DNA of 5,845 nucleotides from Bacteroidales bacterium UBA1797 (lineage in GTDB: Bacteria > Bacteroidota > Bacteroidia > Bacteroidales > VadinHA17): NCBI GenBank assembly GCA_002319885.1, contig DCFT01000117.1, positions 1 to 5,845 of the forward strand, given 5' to 3'. Each line of letters begins with the position of its first letter. The first letter of the stretch is position 1. Positions 1-4,820 of the stretch are shown here, in pieces. Made by a program: the position numbers and the translations under genes. The notes beneath the pieces were generated by a model, which did no database searches, was not told where the DNA came from, and saw only the letters and a list, made by a program, of their open reading frames with translations.

Positions 1-644
1 GTTGGGAGATGATTTGTTAACTGTAACCGTGCATCAGGTGCAAAAAAATCAGTATATGAAATGCCTGATTTTGTTTGACTATCAAGCATAAATTGTTTTT
101 CTGTATTCAGCATTTCTCTGCAAGATATTTCAGTATTAACTTCAGGAACCCTGGCGACAGGTTTATCGGCCCCGGGCGGAAATGAAAAATCATGTCTGGG
201 ATTTATTACTGCTGGAGTTGTTGAGCTGCCATCCAGAATTACTTTCCAAACACCCTCTGGTTGTTTTTTCCAGACAGTGAGGTAATACCCTGTTGCTACC
301 GGAGCTGTATTCGGACGATATTCCTGAGCTTCCCAGGGACCTGTACTGAAGCCAAAATCGCGGCTCAGAGAGATATCCATAAACTCCGGTTCCCATTTTA
401 ATACTAAGAGAGCAGCTTTCTGATCTTTCGAGAATTGCTTCCCGTCAGTGATCCATTTATCAGTGAAGACAACTGACTTGTCGGCAAAGTTTTTCACGAA
501 AGAAGCATTCCGCCCTAACATAACTGATTCACGCGCAAAGTTTAATTCTGCTTCTCTCATATTGAACAGAGCGGAAGAAGTGTCGGGCTCCTGGGCTATA
601 AGCGGAGAAGCCATAATCAAAGCGAGCAGGGAAATAATCTTCAT
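1..644 (-). CDS. Secreted tandem NTF2-like (DUF4440/SnoaL-type) protein, C-terminus cut off by window edge
   Basis: The frame opens with ATG at 644 and stays open to base 1, giving 214 visible codons with no stop, so the gene runs off the left edge. The N-terminus MKIISLLALIMASPLIA, followed by QEPD, is a typical Sec signal peptide with cleavage near residue 17, so the product is probably periplasmic. Residues about 25-140 resemble the DUF4440/NTF2-like fold: an opening helix (MREAELNFARES), then FVKNFADKSVVFTDK, then a closing strand pair (GYYLTVWKK and VWKVILDG). Residues about 176-209 begin a second similar unit (EMLNTEKQF, then FFAPDARLQL). Two-domain secreted DUF4440-like proteins are known in Bacteroidota; their substrates are usually unknown and I assign no reaction. 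The gene follows the PHP-like gene after 106 bases with no recognisable promoter, so readthrough is possible. Family assignment is fairly sure; function is unknown. Confidence 0.78.
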   Translation of the reverse strand, partial: MKIISLLALIMASPLIAQEPDTSSALFNMREAELNFARESVMLGRNASFVKNFADKSVVFTDKWITDGKQFSKDQKAALLVLKWEPEFMDISLSRDFGFSTGPWEAQEYRPNTAPVATGYYLTVWKKQPEGVWKVILDGSSTTPAVINPRHDFSFPPGADKPVARVPEVNTEISCREMLNTEKQFMLDSQTKSGISYTDFFAPDARLQLTNHLP

Positions 645-750
645 AAAAATCCAGGATTATTACTTTCGCAATTCTCAGGTATTATAATCACAGAAGTCAG
701 TTCTGTATTCATCAGAATAAGTTCTTATTATATTTATTATTTAAGAAATA
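645..750. other. Intergenic gap with two short inverted repeats
   Basis: This AT-rich spacer lies between the PHP-like stop and the NTF2-like start. It holds two small perfect dyads: ACAGAA and TTCTGT at 690-706 around a five-base centre, and AATAAG and CTTATT at 716-729 around TT. Neither is followed by a T-tract in the direction of transcription, so I do not call a terminator. No TAnnTTTG element is seen for the NTF2-like gene. Confidence 0.4.
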
Positions 751-1554
751 TTAACCTTTTGATACCGGGATAAAGAAATCTTCTTTTTTAAGATTGCATT
801 TTTTTGCAACTGCCTTGCTATAAGCTAATCTACCTGCATTTGGACTCCTTGAATCAGATCCGAAAGTAAATTTCAATCCGGCTTTTTTAGCCATTAAAAT
901 GAATTTGTCATGAGGCGTATGTGACATATCATTTATCTCAATTGCGATTTTCCTTTTTGTTGCCGCTGAGATTATCTGCTGCATACGTTCCTCAGTCCAT
1001 AAAGTATAGTAATCGCGGGCTATACAAACCGGTAGAAAAAGTGGCCATGCAAAGATATTTATTGGTTCGTTGTTTAGTATTTCCATCGCATAAGCCATGT
1101 AACGTTTCATAAATTCATCAGTGTCTTCAACATATGTATCAAACTGCCAGATTTGCAAGGTTTCTCCGTTCCCCATTGGTACTCTTTGCGGGTCCATAAG
1201 GACATAATCGATTTTAGATAAAAGTTCGGGAGAGAAGCGTTTTGACCATCCCAGATCTATTGGCTGCAAACCAACATAGACAGGGTATTTTCTGAGTTTT
1301 TCGATATATCTTTTAAGGTCGGCATCATCTTTAATGGCCCAGACTGCCGGATGATCCACAATTCCGAACTTTACATTTCTTTTTTTGGCAATTTCCATCG
1401 CCCATTCTATTGTAAAATCATTTGTAAGGTGAACATGAAGGTCAATAAGGGGGAAATCATATTCTTCCGATGTTTTTGCATCGGCTGAACGGGTTGATAA
1501 AAGCAATGCTCCGCTTGCAAGTCCGGCATTTTTGATAAAAGTACGTCGTTCCAT
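751..1554 (-). CDS. Tat-exported PHP-domain-like protein with degenerate metal site
   Basis: The 267-residue product starts with ERRTFIKNAG and a hydrophobic stretch (residues 11-20), which matches a twin-arginine export signal (consensus RRxFLK), so it probably folds in the cytoplasm and acts in the periplasm. After it comes a PHP-type fold: DLHVHL (H40, H42), GIVDHP (D67, H68), YVGLQ (Q97), DYVLMDP (D121), NIFAWPLFLP (W170), IEIND (E206, N208) and FTFGSDSRSPNAGRL (D234, R236). PHP enzymes are metal-dependent phosphoesterases such as histidinol phosphatases and polymerase PHP domains. Here only the HxH pair, the DH and the late Asp remain where ligands are expected; the usual Glu, two His and the final His appear replaced by Q97, the DPQ region, W170 and R236. 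It may bind fewer metals, do different chemistry, or be a non-enzymatic relative. The fold is well supported, activity is not. A Bacteroidota-type promoter lies upstream, which suggests its own transcript. Confidence 0.8.
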   Translation of the reverse strand: MERRTFIKNAGLASGALLLSTRSADAKTSEEYDFPLIDLHVHLTNDFTIEWAMEIAKKRNVKFGIVDHPAVWAIKDDADLKRYIEKLRKYPVYVGLQPIDLGWSKRFSPELLSKIDYVLMDPQRVPMGNGETLQIWQFDTYVEDTDEFMKRYMAYAMEILNNEPINIFAWPLFLPVCIARDYYTLWTEERMQQIISAATKRKIAIEINDMSHTPHDKFILMAKKAGLKFTFGSDSRSPNAGRLAYSKAVAKKCNLKKEDFFIPVSKG

Positions 1555-1813
1555 TTTGTTTAGGATTAAGTTGATTTATTTACTGGGCGAATTGATTATA
1601 TAGGAATTTTAATTGCAAATTTGTCTATGAAAGTGAAGTCAGTATTCAAATTTACATCATTTCTTCCTGAAAGTCAATAATCATAATTTTGTGTCAGTTA
1701 ATCCTTAAAATCCAGATTTACAGACGGCACTTGCGGAAGGTCCTGTGAACCGGCGGTTATTGTTTTACCAGTTCAGGGTTTACACAAGGGAACTAATTCT
1801 GATTTGTAATTTG
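1555..1813. other. Intergenic gap between the VOC and PHP-like genes
   Basis: This is the longest gap in the window, about 260 bases. It holds the promoter described at 1647-1677 and a leader of roughly 85 bases before the PHP-like start. The half nearer the VOC gene (1698-1800) has a more mixed base composition than the surrounding spacer and contains a short open frame (1698-1772, minus) that reads like a protein C-terminus; see findings. No terminator hairpin or RNA gene was recognised. Confidence 0.5.
1647..1677 (-). promoter_or_regulatory. Bacteroidota-type sigma-ABfr promoter for the PHP-like gene
   Basis: On the minus strand the -7 element TAAATTTG (1654-1647) matches the Bacteroidota consensus TAnnTTTG exactly. 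A TTG (1677-1675, within TATTGAC) lies 20 bases upstream, as expected for the -33 element. The predicted start of transcription is near 1640, leaving a leader of about 85 bases before the ATG at 1554. This is the only full match to this promoter type that I found in the window. Confidence 0.65.
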
Positions 1814-2197
1814 TTATATTTTCAATGGTTCCTGATAAAGCCCGAAAATATTGCCGGCAGGATCACTGAACCTGGCAGTTATCTCAGAAGAATCTTCACC
1901 AACAGGTTGTACTATTTTACCGCCGTTAGCAGTAATCGCCTTTATGGTTGAAGTTACGCTGTCAACCATAATATAAATTAGTAACCCGATTTCAGTTGTT
2001 GGATTTCTACCTACTATCCATGTGCCGCTTACTTCATTTACTGTGTCATCAAAGGCAATTCGACCATCACTTCTCTCCCTGATTTGCCAGCCGAAAATCT
2101 TTTTATAAAAAGATGCTGATAATATTACATCTATTGCTGGAATCTCCATGTAGCATATTTTGCCGTTCGCCAAAGTCGGTTGCTTATATTTTTCCAT
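1814..2197 (-). CDS. VOC superfamily (glyoxalase/bleomycin-resistance fold) protein
   Basis: This 127-residue protein has the length of a single VOC unit with two beta-alpha-beta-beta-beta modules. The N-terminal module begins ICYMEIPAIDV and continues SASFYKKIFGWQIRE, the usual strand, helix and FxW/FGW pattern. The second module includes GLLIYIMVDSV, an ITANGGKIVQP turn, and ends ARFSDPAGNIFGLYQEP, a hallmark VOC C-terminus. The family contains metal-dependent lyases, dioxygenases and antibiotic-binding proteins; this stand-alone glyoxalase-like type has no fixed substrate and I assign none. No signal peptide, so cytoplasmic. The ATG at 2197 is chosen because it leaves a short natural lead-in before the first strand. 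It lies about 240 bases downstream of the SRPBCC-YdeI pair, so it probably has its own control; a perfect 10-bp dyad lies 33-55 bases before the start. Confidence 0.9.
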   Translation of the reverse strand: MEKYKQPTLANGKICYMEIPAIDVILSASFYKKIFGWQIRERSDGRIAFDDTVNEVSGTWIVGRNPTTEIGLLIYIMVDSVTSTIKAITANGGKIVQPVGEDSSEITARFSDPAGNIFGLYQEPLKI

Positions 2198-2229
2198 TTA
2201 ATCGAATGTTTAACCAATTATCTACATGT

Positions 2230-2252
2230 AACAAAATTCCAAGAATTTTGTT
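2230..2252. promoter_or_regulatory. Perfect 10-bp inverted repeat upstream of the VOC gene (candidate operator)
   Basis: Arms AACAAAATTC (2230-2239) and GAATTTTGTT (2243-2252) are exact reverse complements around a CAA centre. A smaller dyad, TTTAG and CTAAA around one T, lies just upstream at 2259-2269. The stem is AT-rich and has no following T-tract on either strand, so an operator or leader hairpin fits better than a terminator. No regulator gene is in the window to pair with it. Confidence 0.4.
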
Positions 2253-2271
2253 GTCCGTTTTAGTCTAAACC

Positions 2272-2279
2272 CAAAACTA
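2272..2279 (-). promoter_or_regulatory. Possible -7 element for the VOC gene
   Basis: Minus strand TAGTTTTG matches TAnnTTTG exactly, 75 bases before the VOC start and just upstream of the two dyads. There is no TTG at the right spacing; the nearest candidate is TTTCT about 23 bases upstream. If real, the dyads at 2230-2269 would sit around the transcription start, a typical repressor position. Confidence 0.3.
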
Positions 2280-2434
2280 TTTCACATTACCTGTTATGTG
2301 AGAAACCCTATCCTTTCTTCATAGTAAAAACTAATTTTTGCAGACCACAAAAATCGTAAAGCATCCCCATATAGCCTCGTTGAGGTTATGAATAAATATT
2401 TCTAAAATACAATTGATTGGTGAAAGGGGAGCAG

Positions 2435-3016
2435 TCAATAGCTCAGCATTTTAATTTTCCGGCCAGCTTCACTATCGGTTATAAGCTCGTTAAGTCGTTT
2501 AAGTCTGGTGATTTCCTGCCTGGCACTCATAACCCAGTTTATCGCCGGCTTTTGATACGATAATGGGAGCGAGATAAAAAACTCGTAGGCTTTTTTATTT
2601 GCTCTGAATTTTGTGTTAAAAGATGCTGATAATTTCACATTTTTCTTTTCATAGGAATATATCCCTGATTTGCTTTCCTCTCTTGAATTGAAAATTGCCA
2701 GTCCGGATGGTTTCATAAGTCCAAGTTTAGTCAATTCTTCAGCCTTTTTAATATTGACCGTACTCCAGATACTCTTTGGTTTTCGGGGAGTGAAACGGAT
2801 ATAATAGGATTCATTATCAATTGATTTACGAACACCATCAATCCATCCAAAACAGATTGCCTGATCGACTGCCTCACTCCATGTGATGCTCGGTTTGGCA
2901 CTTTTTACTTTATAAAATCCTACAAACAATTCAGTTGACTTATTATAGTTTATCTCAAGCCATTTTCTGAAATCCGATTGTGAAGGAAAAAAGGTTAACT
3001 GAACGTTTGTATTCAT
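2435..3016 (-). CDS. YdeI/OmpD-associated (bacteriocin-protection type) family protein
   Basis: This 193-residue protein shows the full family signature. ITWSEAVDQAICFGWIDG (residues 44-61) is followed by SYYIRFTPRKPKSIWSTVN (70-88) and LTKLGLMKPSG, then a C-terminal OmdA-type helical region from about residue 145 (SYQKPAINWVMSARQEITRLKR, closing with a GRKI tail). Length is normal for the family. Relatives have been linked to bacteriocin or antimicrobial-peptide tolerance, but the biochemical role is not established, and I infer only a cytoplasmic accessory or stress role. No signal peptide is present. The start at 3016 follows the SRPBCC stop codon with a single base between (TAA, A, ATG on the coding strand), so the two genes are almost certainly co-transcribed and probably translationally coupled. 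The family call is secure; the function is not. Confidence 0.92.
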   Translation of the reverse strand: MNTNVQLTFFPSQSDFRKWLEINYNKSTELFVGFYKVKSAKPSITWSEAVDQAICFGWIDGVRKSIDNESYYIRFTPRKPKSIWSTVNIKKAEELTKLGLMKPSGLAIFNSREESKSGIYSYEKKNVKLSASFNTKFRANKKAYEFFISLPLSYQKPAINWVMSARQEITRLKRLNELITDSEAGRKIKMLSY

Positions 3017-3017
3017 T

Positions 3018-3452
3018 TTATTTTTCGAGAAGGTTACGGATGTTTTTTAATACTTCCTTCCAGTTTTCAAGAGAATGATTACGTGCTTCAGTGTCTTTGA
3101 ACCCTTCCTGAGTTACTCTCAGCGTTGTCAGCGTTCCTTTTTCAGTGAGTTCATAGGTAATAATACTTAATTCATCGGGATTAAATTCAGTCCCCCAAAA
3201 CGAGCTCCAGTAACTATAACTGATAATTGCTTCTTTCTTAAATTTCAGAATAAAGCCTTTATCTTCATAGCTTGTCCCTTCATAGGTGCCTGAAAAGCTA
3301 ATCGGGCTGCACTCTTTCCAATCAGTTTTAATTTCAGTTCCCCAGAAATATTGCTTTATCATATCCTTATCAGTCAATGCATGCCAGACTTTCGCAATTG
3401 AAGTATCCAGATCCACTGAAGTGGTTACTCTCAAACTCTTATTCATTGTCAT
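3018..3452 (-). CDS. SRPBCC/AHSA1-like START-fold protein
   Basis: This 144-residue protein is one AHSA1-type SRPBCC domain from about residue 8 to the end. VTTSVDLDTSIAKVWHALTD is the first strand and helix, with the WHALTD motif. A middle block of strands follows (ISFSGTYEGTSYEDKGFILK, then IISYSYWSSF), then a strand pair (SIITYELTEKGTLTTLRVTQEGF) and the long C-terminal helix NHSLENWKEVLKNIRNLLEK. The fold makes a hydrophobic ligand cavity. The small bacterial members are mostly uncharacterised and sit with ArsR regulators or VOC and YdeI proteins, so a ligand-binding accessory role is inference. No export signal. The ATG at 3452 is used; an in-frame ATG at 3446 is an equally possible start. 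First gene of a tight pair with the YdeI-family gene. A perfect 10-bp dyad lies 12-36 bases before the start. Confidence 0.9.
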   Translation of the reverse strand: MTMNKSLRVTTSVDLDTSIAKVWHALTDKDMIKQYFWGTEIKTDWKECSPISFSGTYEGTSYEDKGFILKFKKEAIISYSYWSSFWGTEFNPDELSIITYELTEKGTLTTLRVTQEGFKDTEARNHSLENWKEVLKNIRNLLEK

Positions 3453-3463
3453 ATTTATTATTA

Positions 3464-3488
3464 GTTTTAAGGTATCTGACCTTAAAAC
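3464..3488. promoter_or_regulatory. Perfect 10-bp inverted repeat just before the SRPBCC start (candidate operator)
   Basis: Arms GTTTTAAGGT (3464-3473) and ACCTTAAAAC (3479-3488) are exact reverse complements around a five-base centre, ATCTG. It lies 12-36 bases upstream of the SRPBCC ATG. There is no T-tract after it on either strand, which argues against a terminator. SRPBCC genes of this type are often controlled by ArsR-family repressors binding such dyads, but no regulator is encoded here. Confidence 0.45.
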
Positions 3489-3509
3489 AGTCTAAATAAA
3501 TAATTGTTT

Positions 3510-3529
3510 GAATTCAGGACCGAATTCAG
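3510..3529. repeat. Short direct repeat, two copies of GAATTCAG with 12-base period
   Basis: GAATTCAG occurs at 3510-3517 and 3522-3529, separated by GACC. It lies in the 105-base gap between the GH130 stop and the SRPBCC start, upstream of the 10-bp dyad, where promoter elements for the SRPBCC-YdeI pair would be expected. With only two copies, significance is weak. Confidence 0.4.
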
Positions 3530-3557
3530 TTACTTAATAAATGGCAACAGAAGATCT

Positions 3558-4652
3558 CTATTTTGAAATCGCTACTCCGACAAATGAATCGGCTGTTCCA
3601 TAGTATAGAAACCATTTATCATGAAAATAAACCAGACCTTCCGAGAAGGTTGTACCTGATTTATATTGTCCGGTCATCTCATGAGGCAATGTTGGTCTCA
3701 ATAAACAGGTATCGGAGCGGGAAATAACCTGTTCCGGTTTATTTACATTAAAAACGACCTTTCCAACAGAGTAGGTGCCTTTTGGCACTGTGACGGCAGC
3801 ATCTTCATCTTCGGAATTCTTCCCGTTATAGAAAAGCACAATGCCTTCATCATTGATCAGTGCCGGAGGACCGCATTCCGTGAGTTTGCTGTCAAATTTA
3901 TTTTTTCTCGGACTGATCACCGGTACAAGTTCCCCGTTTTCGTTCACAGTTGGATACCAGTCAATAAGGTTATCGGACCATGCAAGATTGACAAAATTTT
4001 CGCCCCAGTACATTCCGTATTTCCCATTTATTTTTGTTGCAACGATCTTATTTCCTGCCTTTTTAGTAATAATAGAACCCGATTTGGACCATATATCAAG
4101 GAATTTTCCATCATAGGCTTTAGAAAATGCCGGACCTTTCTTTTCCCAGTGGATAAGGTCTTTGGAGACTGCTATACTCAACCTGGCAATTTTATAATTC
4201 CATGAAGTATAAGCTAACACATACAGACTATCTTCTGTCTGTACTACTCTCGGATCCTCGCAGCCTCCCGGATAGTCGTATTGCATAAATTTACTGCTAT
4301 CGGGATATAGGACAGGTGACGGATATTTAATAAAATGAATACCATCGTCACTATATGCCAACCCAATTCTGGAGGTTCTTCCCCCCAGAATTGCAGCAGG
4401 GTTATCTTCGCTCCGGTATAACAGGTAAATTTTATTGTCCTTTACTATTGCAGCGGGGTTAAAAACATCGGCTTTCTGCCATTTCACACTTTCATTCTTT
4501 ATAGGATCAACAAAGCTAAAAGATGAATCAGCCATTAGAACAGGATTTTCAGCTGGTTTGTAAAATGACCGGTAATCCCATTTATCGGAAGGATGATTAG
4601 TACATCCTAAAGTCAGCAATAAGAAGGTGAGATAAAGGATTCTTTTTTTCAT
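3558..4652 (-). CDS. GH130-family lipoprotein (beta-mannoside phosphorylase/hydrolase type)
   Basis: The 364-residue product begins MKKRILYLTFLLLTLGC, a lipoprotein signal with lipobox LTLGC and lipidated C17, so it is membrane-anchored outside the cytoplasm. The rest is a five-bladed propeller of GH130 type: VFNPAAIVKDNKIYLLYR (63-80), RIGLAYSDDGIHF (95-107), YPGGCEDPRVV (127-137), a second repeat with RLSIAVSKDLIHWEKKGPAF, a third (YGMYWGENFVNLAWSDNLIDWYPT), ECGPPALI (259-266), and TFSEGLV with KWFLYYGTAD (335-355). In GH130 the Asp of the GG(x)EDPRV motif, here D133, is the expected proton donor; E259 and E338 are further conserved acids. Cytosolic members are often mannoside phosphorylases while exported ones include beta-1,2-mannosidases, so hydrolysis is my preferred but unproven guess. 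No SusC/SusD or other glycosidase is adjacent in the window. Confidence 0.88.
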   Translation of the reverse strand: MKKRILYLTFLLLTLGCTNHPSDKWDYRSFYKPAENPVLMADSSFSFVDPIKNESVKWQKADVFNPAAIVKDNKIYLLYRSEDNPAAILGGRTSRIGLAYSDDGIHFIKYPSPVLYPDSSKFMQYDYPGGCEDPRVVQTEDSLYVLAYTSWNYKIARLSIAVSKDLIHWEKKGPAFSKAYDGKFLDIWSKSGSIITKKAGNKIVATKINGKYGMYWGENFVNLAWSDNLIDWYPTVNENGELVPVISPRKNKFDSKLTECGPPALINDEGIVLFYNGKNSEDEDAAVTVPKGTYSVGKVVFNVNKPEQVISRSDTCLLRPTLPHEMTGQYKSGTTFSEGLVYFHDKWFLYYGTADSFVGVAISK

Positions 4653-4820
4653 GTGTTATTTTTTCAGGGTAAAGTTAATACTTTGAAATAAGGCTGATTT
4701 TGCGTAAAAGTACAAAATGTTTGATTGCACTTTGCAACTTACTTTAAACAGACAGCTCTGCCAAATAACATAACACAGGAAGCGAAGTATATTAATATTA
4801 GAATCCTCCCGATAAGTAAA
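4653..4820. other. Intergenic gap before the GH130 gene
   Basis: This gap of 168 bases carries the possible promoter at 4705-4737, a small dyad (TTGCA and TGCAA around CTT, 4725-4737) overlapping its upstream half, and an AT-only palindrome ATATTAATAT at 4789-4798 just past the envelope-protein stop. None forms a recognisable intrinsic terminator. Confidence 0.4.
4705..4737 (-). promoter_or_regulatory. Possible promoter for the GH130 gene
   Basis: Minus strand TACTTTTA (4712-4705) matches TAnnTTTG at all but the last base. TTG (4737-4735) lies 22 bases upstream. The start of transcription would be near 4698, a leader of about 45 bases. The -7 mismatch and slightly long spacing keep this tentative. 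Confidence 0.35.

Noticed and set aside
190..396. Minus-strand open frame of 68 codons in another phase
   Set aside because: It is out of phase with, and nested in, the partial NTF2-like gene that runs off the left edge; the product is serine-rich and unstructured.
448..687. Plus-strand open frame of 79 codons
   Set aside because: It lies antisense to the NTF2-like gene, which has a signal peptide and recognisable domain; the plus-strand translation resembles no family.
2371..2389. Imperfect hairpin (ATA, CCTC, GTT, GAGG, TAT) as a terminator for the YdeI-family gene
   Set aside because: On the transcribed strand the stem has an A-C mismatch and only four GC-rich pairs, and no T-tract follows.
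3841..4116. Plus-strand open frame of 91 codons
   Set aside because: Fully antisense to the GH130 propeller, whose motifs extend across this region.
4789..4798. Palindrome ATATTAATAT after the envelope-protein stop
   Set aside because: AT-only, ten bases, no loop; expected by chance in such AT-rich spacer.
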